Source of the DNA: Paracoccus liaowanqingii
GTDB taxonomy: Bacteria; Pseudomonadota; Alphaproteobacteria; Rhodobacterales; Rhodobacteraceae
Assembly (NCBI RefSeq): GCF_004683865.2
Contig: NZ_CP038439.1
Span: 2,234,001-2,298,000, forward strand
Length of the DNA stretch: 64,000 bases
Direction: 5' to 3'
Numbering within the stretch: the first letter of the stretch is position 1; every line of letters begins with the position of its first letter. The notes beneath the pieces are model-generated. The model did not search any database and was not told the origin of the DNA. It saw only the letters and a program-made list of their open reading frames with translations. Positions 27,392 to 37,460 of this stretch are shown here, piece after piece. A program made the translations under genes and the position numbers.

Positions 27392-28698
27392 CAAAGGCGG
27401 TTGTTCGCAAGCTGCGCTGCGCGGTCTACACGCGCAAATCCTCCGAGGAAGGGCTGGAGCAGGAGTTCAATTCGCTTCATGCCCAGCGCGAAGCCTGCGA
27501 GGCCTATATCGCCTCCCAACGCTCCGAGGGTTGGGTGCTGGTGCGCGATCAGTATGACGACGGCGGCATCTCCGGCGGCACATTGGAGCGCCCTGCCCTG
27601 CAGCGCCTCTTGTCAGACATCGAGGACGGGCTGGTCGATGTGGTGGTGGTCTACAAGATCGACCGGCTGTCGCGCGCGCTGATGGACTTCTCGAAGCTGG
27701 TGGAGGTCTTCGATCGCAACGGGGTGACCTTCGTCAGCGTCACCCAGTCCTTCAACACCACCACCTCCATGGGCCGGCTGACGCTGAACATCCTGCTCAG
27801 CTTTGCGCAATTCGAGCGCGAGGTGACCGCCGAGCGGATCCGCGACAAGTTCCGCGCCAGCCGCATGAAGGGCATGTGGATGGGGGGCAACCCGCCGCTG
27901 GGCTACAAAGTCAAGGACCGCAAGCTGGTGGTCTGCAGCGAGGGCGCGGACCATGTTCGCTGGATCTATGCCCGCTTCCTCGAGATGGGCTCGGCCACCG
28001 AACTGGCCCGCGAGGTGGAAAAGCGCGGTATCCGCACCTCTCGCGGCAACCATATCGACAAGAAGGCCATCTACCGGATCCTGAACAACCGAGTGTACAT
28101 CGGCGAGGCGGTGCACAAGGGCGACAGCTACCTTGGCGAGCATGCGGCCATTATCGAACGGGACATCTGGGACAAGGTTCGCGCCACTCTCACCGACAGC
28201 CCGCGTACCCGCGCCGCCCGCACCCGAGCGCAGACACCTGCCCTTCTGAAGGGGCTGATCTATGGTCCCGACGGTGCGGCCTTCTCGCCCAGCCACACCC
28301 GCAAGGGCGGCAGGCTCTATCGCTACTATGTCAGCCAGACGGTGCTGAAGCATGGCGCCGGCGCCTGCCCGGTGGGGCGTGTGCCCGCGGGCGAGATCGA
28401 GGCGGCTGTCATCGACCAGCTGCGGGCGGTGTTCCGGCAGCCGGAGATCGTCGCGGGGACATGGAAGGCGGCGCACATGCAGGACAGCGGTGTCACCGAG
28501 GCCGACGTCCGTGATGCGCTGGGCCAGCTGGATCCGCTTTGGGACGAACTCTTCCCGGCCGAGCAGGCGCGCATCGCGGCGTTGCTGGTCGAGCGCGTCG
28601 ACATCGGCATCGAAGGTCTGCATGTGCGCCTGCGCATTGATGGTCTCAGCGGCCTTGCCGAGGAGATGCTTGCTGGCGCGATGGAGCATGCGGCATGA
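27388..28698 (+). CDS. Large serine recombinase (site-specific)
   Basis: 436 residues. The N-terminal resolvase domain has the catalytic serine motif YTRKSSEEGLEQEFNSLHAQ and the conserved VYKIDRLSRALMDFSKL arginine region. The recombinase domain follows (GGNPPLGYKVKDRKLVV ... GIRTSRGNHIDKKAIYRILN) and then the zinc-ribbon-like part (LLKGLIYGPDGAAFSPSHTR). It lacks a long coiled coil, being shorter than phage integrases such as phiC31. Probably moves or rearranges this element. It overlaps both neighbours by ATGA junctions. A 5'-truncated second copy lies at 29613-30509. Confidence 0.9.
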
Positions 28699-29108
28699 CC
28701 CGTGCAGCGCCGGTTTATGTCCCCGCGCCCATGCCCGAGGCGATGACCCTGCATGTGCCCTTCCGCGTGGTGAAGCGTGGCGGACGCAAGGAGATCCAGC
28801 TGCCGGAGGGTGCGCTGCAGCATCGCCGGAGCGACAGTGCGCTGGTCAAGGCGCTGGGCCGCGCCTACCGCTGGAAGCGTATGCTGGAGAACGGCGAGTT
28901 CGCCACCATCGGTGACCTGGCCGGGTCCGAGAGCATCGCCCATTCCTACATGACCCGGGTCCTGCGGCTGACGCTGCTCGCCCCGGACATCGTCGAGGTC
29001 GTCCTTGACGGCAGGCACGGCCCTGAACTGACGCTGCCTCGGATGCTGGAACCGTTCCCGGCGGACTGGGCGGCCCAGCGGTCGCACTGGAAAGCAGCGC
29101 CGCGATAG
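28695..29108 (+). CDS. Recombinase-associated small protein
   Basis: 137 residues starting in the recombinase stop (ATGA). The middle contains LVKALGRAYRWKRMLENGEF and TIGDLAGSESIAHSYMTRVL, which looks like a helix-turn-helix, and the C-terminus is LTLPRMLEPFPADWAAQ. Similar proteins follow serine recombinases of this type. The same gene, broken, follows the second recombinase copy (30506-30886), which supports a functional pair: probably a DNA-binding partner or directionality factor (inference). Confidence 0.75.
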   Translation: MTRAAPVYVPAPMPEAMTLHVPFRVVKRGGRKEIQLPEGALQHRRSDSALVKALGRAYRWKRMLENGEFATIGDLAGSESIAHSYMTRVLRLTLLAPDIVEVVLDGRHGPELTLPRMLEPFPADWAAQRSHWKAAPR

Positions 29109-29256
29109 CAACGGGCCAACCGCTTCCCCCCATAAGGCCTGACCGGGGATGACCTCCCGTACAGGCGTCCCACGATCTTCGAGGAGGGTCGGCAACGCCC
29201 TCTCAGGCGAGCGATGCCGGTCAGCCTTGTGGATACCCAGCACATCAAACAGGAGA

Positions 29257-29571
29257 ATGATGATGAGTACGTTTCCACACCTCCCCTGGATGGATACCAG
29301 GATTGCGGAGCACCTGATCCGACAGCAAGACATACTTCTCTTTGGGTGCCTGACCGTGCTGGCTGAGTTCGCCAGACCCGACGGCAAGATCTCGTACGAC
29401 GAGGCCGTCCAAATCTTTACTGAAGCACCAGGGATGAACCAGCAAAAAGCAGAGACATCAATCACTCGGCTAGTGGACGCCGGCTGGGTAGTCCAGATGG
29501 ACCAAACGCTGGCTATCGCTGGGTATGGAAGCAGCATCCCACCGCGCTACGCCCGCCTGAAACCCGACTGA
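29257..29571 (+). CDS. Small protein between the recombinase copies, possible winged helix
   Basis: About 104 residues from the first of three tandem ATG codons (29257, 29260, 29263), preceded by AGGAGA. Contains QDILLFGCLTVLAEFARPDG and QQKAETSITRLVDAGWVVQM, which fit a winged helix-turn-helix. I recognise no specific family. It separates the complete recombinase module from the truncated copy and may be cargo. Confidence 0.55.
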   Translation: MMMSTFPHLPWMDTRIAEHLIRQQDILLFGCLTVLAEFARPDGKISYDEAVQIFTEAPGMNQQKAETSITRLVDAGWVVQMDQTLAIAGYGSSIPPRYARLKPD

Positions 29572-29612
29572 ACGGGGCGGCGAAACGCAACAACTATTTA
29601 CGAAGAATCCGC

Positions 29613-30509
29613 ACCTTCGCGCAGTTCGAGCGCGAGGTCACGGCCGAGCGCATCCAGGATAAGGTCACGGCGAGCCGCAAGAAAGGCATGTGGATGGGCG
29701 GGGTGCCGCCCTACGGCTACCGCGTCGAGAACCGGAAGCTGGTGGTTGACGAGGACAGCGCCGCGCATGTCCACTGGATCTTCTCCCGCTTCCTCGAGAT
29801 CGGGTCCTGCACGGAACTGGCGCGAGAGATCGGCGCACGCGGCATCCGGACGCCGCGCGGGAACCGGATCGACAAGAAGTACGTCTATCGGATGCTCAGC
29901 AACCGCGCCTACATCGGCGAAGCGGTCCACAAGGGAGACAGCTATCCCGGCGAGCACGACGCGATCATCGACCGCGAGGTTTGGGACAAGGTTCATGCGA
30001 TCCTGCAGGAAAGCCCGCGCAAGCGCGCCGCACGCACACGCGCCGACACGCCCGCGCTGCTGAAGGGGCTACTATTCGGGCCCGATGGCGCCGCGTTCTC
30101 GCCCACCCACACCCGCAAGGGCGGGCGGCTTTACCGCTACTACGTCAGCCAGACTGTCCTGAAGCATGGCGCCGGGTCTTGCCCGGTGGGTCGTGTCCCG
30201 GCAAGTGAGATCGAGACCGCCGTAATTGATCAGTTGCGCGCGGTGTTTCGCCAGCCCGAGATCATTGCGGGAACGTGGAAGGCAGCCCGTGCTCCAGACG
30301 GCGACATCGCCGAGGCCGACGCCCGAGAGGCGCTGATGGGGCTTGATCCACTGTGGGACCAGTTGTTCCCGGCAGAACAGGCGCGCATCGTAACCCTGCT
30401 GGTCGAAAGGGTCGATATTGGCAACAACGGTTTGAATGTGCGATTACGGATGGACGGGCTGGCGGGGTTGGCTAAAGAAATGATCGCCGATGTTGAGGCG
30501 GCGGCATGA
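29613..30509 (+). pseudogene. Large serine recombinase, N-terminal catalytic domain missing
   Basis: Starts abruptly at TFAQFEREVTAERIQDKVTA, the end of the resolvase domain, and then runs collinear with residues about 130-436 of the recombinase at 27388 (GVPPYGYRVENRKLVV, GIRTPRGNRIDKKYVYRMLS, LLKGLLFGPDGAAFSPTHTR). The catalytic serine part is absent, so it cannot cut DNA. It is clearly divergent from the complete copy, so it is a separate element remnant, not a recent duplication. Confidence 0.85.
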
Positions 30510-30886
30510 CGCGCTCGCAGCCGATCCCTGACACCATCACAGTGCATGTTCCTTTCCGCATTGTGAAACGCGGCGGGCGGAAGGAGATGTATCTGCCTGG
30601 CGGCCCCGCGCCACCCCGAAGGAACGATAACACGATGCTCAAGGCGTTGGCGCGTGCATTCCGCTGGAAGCGGATGCTGGGAACCGGCGAGTTCACTACC
30701 ATCGCCGAGTTGGCCGCGCGCGAAGGCATTGCACCGACTTAAATGAGCCGTGTCCTGCGCCTGACATTGCTTGCGCCAGATATCGTTGAAGCGATCCTTG
30801 GCGGGACACAGGGGTCAGAAGTGACGCTGGCGCGGGTGCTGGAGCCGTTTCCGGCGGGATGGCTCGTTCAAAGCAAGTTCCGCTGA
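30506..30886 (+). pseudogene. Recombinase-associated small protein, nonsense mutation
   Basis: Homologous to the gene at 28695: HVPFRIVKRGGRKEMYLPGG, LKALARAFRWKRMLGTGEFT. The frame is interrupted by TAA at 30740-30742 exactly where the other copy reads SYMTRVLRL; the rest (MSRVLRLTLLAPDIVEAILG) continues in the same frame to the stop at 30884-30886. One substitution may have created the stop. Confidence 0.8.
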
Positions 30887-31089
30887 CGATGGCGATGCAC
30901 GCTCTCAGTTGCCGAACGGCTTAACGGGCACACCGACTGGACCCCTGAATGTTCGTTTGGGCGTCTGCAAACCGGACCAAATAGTCCTAGATCCTATGGA
31001 TTGTCAGGGAGAAATCCGATAGATCACCATCGGTTAGCGCTCGATCTCTTGTCGAGTCTTGAACAAAATCCTGCGGAGGAACTTCGACT

Positions 31090-33999
31090 ATGGGCGTTAA
31101 GGAGGGCAGCAAGCCGCGTGACGACGTTCTGCAAGGCGAACTAGACGACGCTATTTTCGCTGCCAGCTTCGGGAAGCTGATCCGCAACGATGGGCCGGCA
31201 ATATACCGCGATTCGAATTTATTCTTCAAGAATACCCACCCAACGGTCGCCCTAAGTAAACTGTGCAGGGACGTTTTTGGTCGTCTTTCCTCAACAACAG
31301 AGGCAGGCGCTATCCTCAGATTGTCGACGGGGTTTGGGGGCGGCAAGACACACGCGCTGATGACTCTTTGGCACCTCGCCAAGGTTATGGGTGACCCAAC
31401 AAAGGGCACCGATCTTCTACCATCTGCCGGCCGCCCTAGCTCAGTCAGGATTTGTGGCATCGATGCTGAAGGCGCAGGCTATCCAGTTTTTGCGCGTCAT
31501 GGCGAACTGGAGGCAAAGAGCCTGGCAGCAGAGTTGGCTTTTCAGCTAGGCGGCCCGAGTGCATTAAACGCGTTGGGACCGACCAATAGCGCTGCAGCCT
31601 CGCCAGACGAAGCTACTGTTGAATCATGGCTGCCGAATGAGCCTACCCTTATTCTTATCGACGAACTCGTCCTCCATATGGAAAAACTCACTGAGCAGGA
31701 GATTGGCAATCTGATCGGCTTCCTCCGAACATTGATGACAGCGATCGCTACCCGGAAGCAGGTGGTCCTCGTCATTAGTGATCCTAAGGACCAACCTGCC
31801 AATGCGCAGGGCGCCGCTCGCCTTGCGCATCTTGCACGAATGCTAGAGCAACAGACAGGTCGGCAGGCCACGGTTATTGAGCCGATTGGCAATGAAACAG
31901 CACAAGTCATCATCCGCCGCCTCTTTGATTATGTGGACCCGGCGTTCGCGCACAAGACATCAGCGGATCATCATGCTCTGTATCAACGAGTGGCAGTTGA
32001 TCATCCGACGCTGGTGCCAGAAGAAGCGAGGTCGTTAAAGTACTCAGAGCGACTTCGTGCCTGCTATCCGCTGCACCCGCGCCTCATAAAAACGGCTGAG
32101 GAGCGGCTTCGTGTTCTTCCGGATTACAACCTCTCCCGTGGGACACTTCGTCTATTTGCTCGTATGGTCCGCGGCGTCTGGGATGACCCGGCGCGCAACC
32201 CAGAGATCATCACTGCTGGTGAGATCGATTGGTCAAGCCCGCTTATTCAGGACGACCTTCTGGAACGACTGGGGCGCGAGAAGTTTAGAGCTGCCGTAGC
32301 GGCGGACGTCGAAGGCCATGCAGGCGAGCTTGACGGCGGCGTATGGGGGCAACATCGGCGCGTGGCTTCTGCTTTGCTGTTGGAAAGCCTGCCGATGGAA
32401 AGCAGCAGCGGCCTAGACCATGTGGATCTGACGCTTGCAGTTCTGAGACCGGAGGACGGCGGTGACGAGCCGGCCCACGCTCTTGACCGACTGGCGGGTG
32501 CATGCTGGCACCTCTACCCTATGAGCGGGAGCGCCAATGCTTGGCAGTTCCGCTATGAGCCCAACATCCTGAAGCAGATCGAGGAACGCATGGGACAGGT
32601 TCCCCGAGCCGACTCTCTCGACAGATTGAAGACCGAGATTCAGAAGTCGTTTCAGGGAGCCTTCGCCAAGCTTCTGGCGTGGCCCCCCAACGCAAAGGCG
32701 GTGCCAGAGCGCGCCGAAATTCAGCTGGCGCTCTGCGAAACCGAGGAGCTTGCAAGTTCCATTGTGAGCTACACCGATGACACGCCTGGCGCTGAGACCA
32801 TGCGCACCTACCGCAACGCAATCGTTGCGGTAGCGCCAGACGCAAACGGCCTCGAGAAAGCAATTCAGCGCATCCAACGTTTAATGGCGGCAGAGGCAAT
32901 CGAAGCGGAACAGACCAATAGTGAAGGCGGAAAGCTTGCACGTGAGCAGTTGAAGAAGCAAATCCCGGAACTTCGAAAGGCAACGCGCCTCGAAGCTGCA
33001 CGGGCATTCAACCGCCTTGTGCTTGCTGATGGTTCTGCACTTACAATCGATGAACGTTTTATTGCGCCGCCCGATACTCCGCCGATGCAGCTTCCCTCCG
33101 GTCAGGATGCCGTGAGGGCTTTTGTCGAGGATCGGAAGCTCATCTATGGTGACACGGATAGTCTTTATCCTGACCGGTTCTTGGAACTGGTATTCAATGG
33201 TGCCGTGCCTCTCGCGGACGAACCCGAGGCACGCACAGCAGCGTCCCTTCATCGGCGTTTTCTCTCCGCTCAAGGTCTACGCCTCGTACCAAATGCTACC
33301 ATCGTACGCAGCTCAATTCTGAGAGCTGTTACCGATGGCAGGCTGGTGGTGCGCCAGGAGGATGGGACGGCTTTCGATGCAAAGGGCGCGGTCTACACGT
33401 CCAACGGCAAACGCTTGCGTGATAAGGACCGCAAGCTGACCACCCTACCAATGGATGAAACAACACGTGTGGCCGAGGCTGGGTGCTCGACCGCTCAGGG
33501 TTGGCTGAAGGAAACAGATGGGCAAGAAACCGCGCCCCCTCCGGATAGCTTGCCGCTGCCTCCACCACCGCCGAAGGGCGCTGGTCCGACTTCGACGACA
33601 GACCCAGAGACAGCAGCAGGTTACGCCGATAAGCGCAGTCTCATCACATTGCGTATTGTTTGCGTGACCGCCGCAGACGCTCAGAGGGCGCTTGGGGCCG
33701 CCAGCCCTCTTGGAGCGACGGACATCACTGTGGAAGCGGATCTGACGGGCGAGATGAAGGACGGCGGCAAGCTGGCCTTCAGTGTGACGGAAACAAGGGT
33801 CGCGGCCGCCATCAAACCGCTGACTATGGCGCAGACCCTGGGGAATTCGCTTGCGCCCGGAAGCTCAATCCGAGTGACATTGGCGCTGGGTTTTGGCAAG
33901 GATGGCAAGGCTGACCTGGGCGCGCTTCTGCGAAGTGTGTTCATGCAACTGCCTGAAAACGCCACCATAGAGGCGCGCTTTGCGCCGCTTTCGGTCTGA
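31090..33999 (+). CDS. DUF499-type ATPase of a defence operon
   Basis: 969 residues. A P-loop lies near residue 82 (STGFGGGKTHALM) and a Walker B with acidic pair near 187 (TLILIDELVLHM). The large helical C-terminal part ends in a proline-rich linker (PPPDSLPLPPPPPKG) and a compact strand-rich domain. This matches DUF499 proteins, which sit with DUF1156 methyltransferases and helicases in anti-phage loci. The start at ATG 31090 has GGAGGA 10 bases before it. First gene of an operon: 3 bp to the small gene, then methyltransferase, MBL protein and helicase. A role as an ATP-driven regulator or motor of the system is inference. Confidence 0.85.
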   Translation: MGVKEGSKPRDDVLQGELDDAIFAASFGKLIRNDGPAIYRDSNLFFKNTHPTVALSKLCRDVFGRLSSTTEAGAILRLSTGFGGGKTHALMTLWHLAKVMGDPTKGTDLLPSAGRPSSVRICGIDAEGAGYPVFARHGELEAKSLAAELAFQLGGPSALNALGPTNSAAASPDEATVESWLPNEPTLILIDELVLHMEKLTEQEIGNLIGFLRTLMTAIATRKQVVLVISDPKDQPANAQGAARLAHLARMLEQQTGRQATVIEPIGNETAQVIIRRLFDYVDPAFAHKTSADHHALYQRVAVDHPTLVPEEARSLKYSERLRACYPLHPRLIKTAEERLRVLPDYNLSRGTLRLFARMVRGVWDDPARNPEIITAGEIDWSSPLIQDDLLERLGREKFRAAVAADVEGHAGELDGGVWGQHRRVASALLLESLPMESSSGLDHVDLTLAVLRPEDGGDEPAHALDRLAGACWHLYPMSGSANAWQFRYEPNILKQIEERMGQVPRADSLDRLKTEIQKSFQGAFAKLLAWPPNAKAVPERAEIQLALCETEELASSIVSYTDDTPGAETMRTYRNAIVAVAPDANGLEKAIQRIQRLMAAEAIEAEQTNSEGGKLAREQLKKQIPELRKATRLEAARAFNRLVLADGSALTIDERFIAPPDTPPMQLPSGQDAVRAFVEDRKLIYGDTDSLYPDRFLELVFNGAVPLADEPEARTAASLHRRFLSAQGLRLVPNATIVRSSILRAVTDGRLVVRQEDGTAFDAKGAVYTSNGKRLRDKDRKLTTLPMDETTRVAEAGCSTAQGWLKETDGQETAPPPDSLPLPPPPPKGAGPTSTTDPETAAGYADKRSLITLRIVCVTAADAQRALGAASPLGATDITVEADLTGEMKDGGKLAFSVTETRVAAAIKPLTMAQTLGNSLAPGSSIRVTLALGFGKDGKADLGALLRSVFMQLPENATIEARFAPLSV

Positions 34000-34002
34000 C
34001 CG

Positions 34003-34446
34003 ATGGCGTCTTTGCAGGTCCAGGCCACGAGGGAAGCGCCTTTCGCACTTCGCGTCGTTAAACGACGGGAGGGACTGGCAGCCATCGTTTACCGGCGTCG
34101 CGTGAATGATCGCATGGAAGAGCGTTTCGATCGGGTGGCCGCGATTTCGCCGCTTGCCCTTACGGCATCTTCAGGCCTTCTGCGCGCCGCACTCAAGGCG
34201 AATGGTGGCAAGGCGAAACTGGAGCCAGGTCCCTACCAGCCGCTCGACGCGGACTGGGGCGCACGAGTTGCTGGCTTCGCAATCGTGGCGAGGGGCCTTC
34301 GGGACGCGACGCGGCTGTCCAAGTCGGCCGAGCATTTCAGAGGGGCGGACGCAACCGAGGCCGCGTCCTGGTTCGGCCGCATGCAAGATGGCCGAGGACT
34401 GCGATGGGTGCGCGCGCTGCGCATCATTACGGAAGCTGTGAGTTAA
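34003..34446 (+). CDS. Small uncharacterised protein of the defence operon
   Basis: 147 residues, beginning 3 bp after the DUF499 stop. N-terminal LQVQATREAPFALRVVKRRE and IVYRRRVNDRMEERFDRVAA suggest a small strand-rich domain; the middle is alanine-rich helical, and it ends GRMQDGRGLRWVRALRIITE. No catalytic motif, signal peptide or membrane helix. I do not recognise the family. Its place between ATPase and methyltransferase suggests an adaptor or accessory subunit. Confidence 0.7.
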   Translation: MASLQVQATREAPFALRVVKRREGLAAIVYRRRVNDRMEERFDRVAAISPLALTASSGLLRAALKANGGKAKLEPGPYQPLDADWGARVAGFAIVARGLRDATRLSKSAEHFRGADATEAASWFGRMQDGRGLRWVRALRIITEAVS

Positions 34447-34463
34447 AGTTGGAGGGGCTGCAA

Positions 34464-37460
34464 ATGCCGGACGAAAACAAGGCAGGGCGGCCGAGACTGC
34501 TGATCGAAGATTGGCTGCCTGCAGCAGCCATTGGCGTAGAGTGCATTCGCGAGCGGAGTACCGGTCAGCAACCGCCCGACAAACGCTTTCATGTGTGGTG
34601 GGCACGCCGACCATTGGTCGCGAGCCGTGCCGCCGTTTTGGGCAGCGTGTTGCCGGCAAACTTTCCTCGGGAGACGTTCGAGCGCCTCCTCGGCTTTGGC
34701 CGCTCGGGCGAGGAGATCGTTGCGATCCGCGAGCTGATGAACACGGGGGTTGAGGTGCCGGGTGGATTCGGGGCTTTACGCGCGTTCAAGGCACCTATTC
34801 GTGAGAAGGATGTTGAGGCGGCCCATGCTGCTGCCACTCGCGTATGGGGGCACCTGCCGAAAGTCATGGACCCAATGTCCGGGGGCGGTTCCATCCCGTT
34901 GGAAAGTGCACGGCTCGGTTTCCCAACCTTCGCCAACGAGTACAACCCCGTGGCTTGCAGCGTGCTGGAAGCGACCTTGGACTACCCGTTTCGCTTCGGG
35001 CCGAAACTCGCAGATCGGGCGCGCCATTGGGGACGTGCATGGGAAAAGCGCGTTGCCGAACGCATAGGCCGCTTCTTTCCCAAGGAAATCGGCGTAAACG
35101 TTCAGGCCTATGTTTTCGCGCGCACAATTCCCTGCCCGACCACCGGACACATGACGCCCTTGGTACCGGACTGGCATGTGCTGAAGCCAAAAGGTGGAAT
35201 CCCTGTCGCGGCGCAGCCAGTGGTCGACAAGGACTCCGGCACTTGGACAACAGAGATCCGGCCAATCGGTATCGGCCCGAACGCGCTTTCTGCACCTCCG
35301 ACCCGTACCTATGCCAGAGGAAAGGGAATAAGCCTATTCACGAACGAAGTGATTCCGGCTGAGTGGATCAAGGCGCAAGCACAGGCAGGGCGAATGGGCA
35401 GTGCGTTGTATGCCGTTGCGCTAAAGACGCCGCAAGGTCTGAAATTCCGCTCGCCTCAGCAGTCTGACTTCGACGCGCTCAACGCGGCAGAAGCACAACT
35501 CAAGCAGTGGCGAGGGGATTGGGAGGCGCGGAACCTGATCCCGACGGAAGCTTATCCAGAGATTACCACGGACGCGCGGCCGCGAACCTACGGCATGCCG
35601 CGTTGGGTGGACATGTTCAGCCCTCGGCAGTTACTCGGGTTTGGTGTGCTCATGGAGGAGCTGCAAATGCTTCGCTCCACCATGATCGAGGTAGACGGAG
35701 AGGAACTGGGTGAGGCCGTGGTGCATTTGCTTGCATTCGCGATAGATAAATTTACCAACTACAATTGTATGTTGGCGTCTTGGCATATTTCGCACCAAGT
35801 CATTCGAGGAATTTTTGATCGCCATGATTTCTCATTCAAGCTGACATTTACAGAAATGGCGCCAGTAGCTGCCAGCGGTGGTCTGGCATGGGCAATTGAC
35901 AGTTCAGTTTCAGCCTACGAAGAGCTTTCTAGGCTTCCGCGAGCTGAAAAGTCCGCCTCCGCCGAAATGACGCAGGGATCAGCCACGTCATTGATTAATC
36001 TAGCTGACCACTCGCTTGATGCCGTCGTTGTAGACCCGCCATACTCTGACAACGTGCAGTACAGCGAACTGGCGGATTTTTTCTATGTCTGGCTCAAGCG
36101 CAGCCAAGGCCATCGACGGCCCGAGTGGTTTTCTTCTTTGCTCTGCGAAAACGCAGAAGAGGCAGTCAAGAACGACGCTCGGTTTAGGGCGGGAGCCAAG
36201 AAGGCCAAGGATGCATCCGCTGCGGCGCAGGCGCATTATCAGTCGCTTATGACAAAGGTCTTTTCCGAAGCCCATCGCGTGCTTCGAAAAGACGGCGTGC
36301 TGACAGTCATGTTTACGCACAAGAAGCAAGAAGCCTGGGAAGCGCTGTTCGCTTCGCTGATTGAAGCGGGCTTCACGATCACAGCGACATGGCCGGTCAA
36401 GACCGAGAGCGAGCACAGCTTGCATCAGGCAAAGAAGAATGCGGCTCAGTCCACGGTCATCCTTGTTGCGCGGGTTCGCACGGCACATGCAGGCACCGGG
36501 TACTTCGACACGGCGATGCAGGCCCGCATCCGCGCCGTCGCCCAAGGGGCCGCAGAGCGCTTGGCGGCCGAAGGGCTGAACCCCGTTGACCAGCTCGTCG
36601 GCAGCTTTGGCCCCGCCATGGAGGTGTTCTCTGCCTACGACCAGGTTCGAACCGATACGGGAGAACCAGTTGGTGTCGCCGCTGCCATCGACATCGCCGC
36701 CGATGCGGTCGCGGACTGGCGCATTCGTCAACTCGCGAAAGGCGGTTTGCAGGGCGTCGAGGCCGAGGCGCAGTTCGCCTTGCTTTGCTGGGCCACCCTT
36801 GGGGCCGCCGAATTCCGATTCAACGAGGCGAAGATCCTCGGTCATGCGGTCGGCATGGACGTCGCGGTTCTTGAACAGGCAGGCCTCATCGCTCGCAAGG
36901 CGGACAATGTGAACATCCTGTCAGCGACCGAACGCCGCCGGGACGCGCCACTTAACGACACTGAGGCCCAGCAGCTGCTGTTCGGCTGGGAGCCGGGAAG
37001 AAGCAAACGTGTCAAGAAGGCGGAGTCACTCAAGATCCATCCGCGTGACCCGGTCTTCCGCACACACATCGACAGGGCCCAGGCTCTTGCATTGAGCTAT
37101 CTCGATGCAGGCGGGGGCGCGGGAGGTATCGGTGCCGCACGGTCCTTTGCTACGCGACATGGCATCAAACCCGGCGATCCAACCGTGCGTTTGATCGAAG
37201 CTCTGCTTAACGCAGCGCCTCCCGCGGTGCGGCGCGAAAAGAACGCAGTAGCGCAGAAGTTCGCCGAGTTCCGCGCCTGGCACGCCATGCTGCACGCCCT
37301 GTTCGGGATTACACCTCCGGATTGGTCAGAGAAGCTGCCCGACCAAGCGTTCCTTGACCTTTTCTCCAGATCGGCCGCTGCTTCGGAGGAAGAGCCCGAG
37401 GATGTGGAAATCGAGGACGAAGAGGACAATGAGGCGGAGGAAGATCAGGACGAACAATGA
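34464..37460 (+). CDS. DUF1156 DNA methyltransferase (adenine-type DPPY motif)
   Basis: About 998 residues from ATG 34464 (TTGGAGGGG ribosome site; the open frame begins 60 bases earlier). The N-terminal DUF1156 is seen in GVECIRERSTGQQPPDKRFH and VWWARRPLVASRAA. The SAM-binding motif is DPMSGGGSIPLESARLG near residue 135, and the catalytic motif VVVDPPYSDNVQYSELAD near 523. The order (X/I before IV) and DPPY suggest N6-adenine methylation; N4-cytosine is less likely. A long spacer (about 380 residues) between motifs and a highly acidic tail (PEDVEIEDEEDNEAEEDQDE) are notable. It probably marks self DNA in the defence operon. It overlaps the next gene by 4 bp. Confidence 0.85.
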   Translation: MPDENKAGRPRLLIEDWLPAAAIGVECIRERSTGQQPPDKRFHVWWARRPLVASRAAVLGSVLPANFPRETFERLLGFGRSGEEIVAIRELMNTGVEVPGGFGALRAFKAPIREKDVEAAHAAATRVWGHLPKVMDPMSGGGSIPLESARLGFPTFANEYNPVACSVLEATLDYPFRFGPKLADRARHWGRAWEKRVAERIGRFFPKEIGVNVQAYVFARTIPCPTTGHMTPLVPDWHVLKPKGGIPVAAQPVVDKDSGTWTTEIRPIGIGPNALSAPPTRTYARGKGISLFTNEVIPAEWIKAQAQAGRMGSALYAVALKTPQGLKFRSPQQSDFDALNAAEAQLKQWRGDWEARNLIPTEAYPEITTDARPRTYGMPRWVDMFSPRQLLGFGVLMEELQMLRSTMIEVDGEELGEAVVHLLAFAIDKFTNYNCMLASWHISHQVIRGIFDRHDFSFKLTFTEMAPVAASGGLAWAIDSSVSAYEELSRLPRAEKSASAEMTQGSATSLINLADHSLDAVVVDPPYSDNVQYSELADFFYVWLKRSQGHRRPEWFSSLLCENAEEAVKNDARFRAGAKKAKDASAAAQAHYQSLMTKVFSEAHRVLRKDGVLTVMFTHKKQEAWEALFASLIEAGFTITATWPVKTESEHSLHQAKKNAAQSTVILVARVRTAHAGTGYFDTAMQARIRAVAQGAAERLAAEGLNPVDQLVGSFGPAMEVFSAYDQVRTDTGEPVGVAAAIDIAADAVADWRIRQLAKGGLQGVEAEAQFALLCWATLGAAEFRFNEAKILGHAVGMDVAVLEQAGLIARKADNVNILSATERRRDAPLNDTEAQQLLFGWEPGRSKRVKKAESLKIHPRDPVFRTHIDRAQALALSYLDAGGGAGGIGAARSFATRHGIKPGDPTVRLIEALLNAAPPAVRREKNAVAQKFAEFRAWHAMLHALFGITPPDWSEKLPDQAFLDLFSRSAAASEEEPEDVEIEDEEDNEAEEDQDEQ

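Noticed and set aside
27613..28689. 358-codon minus-strand frame opposite the serine recombinase
   Set aside because: Shadow frame; the recombinase on the plus strand has all family motifs.
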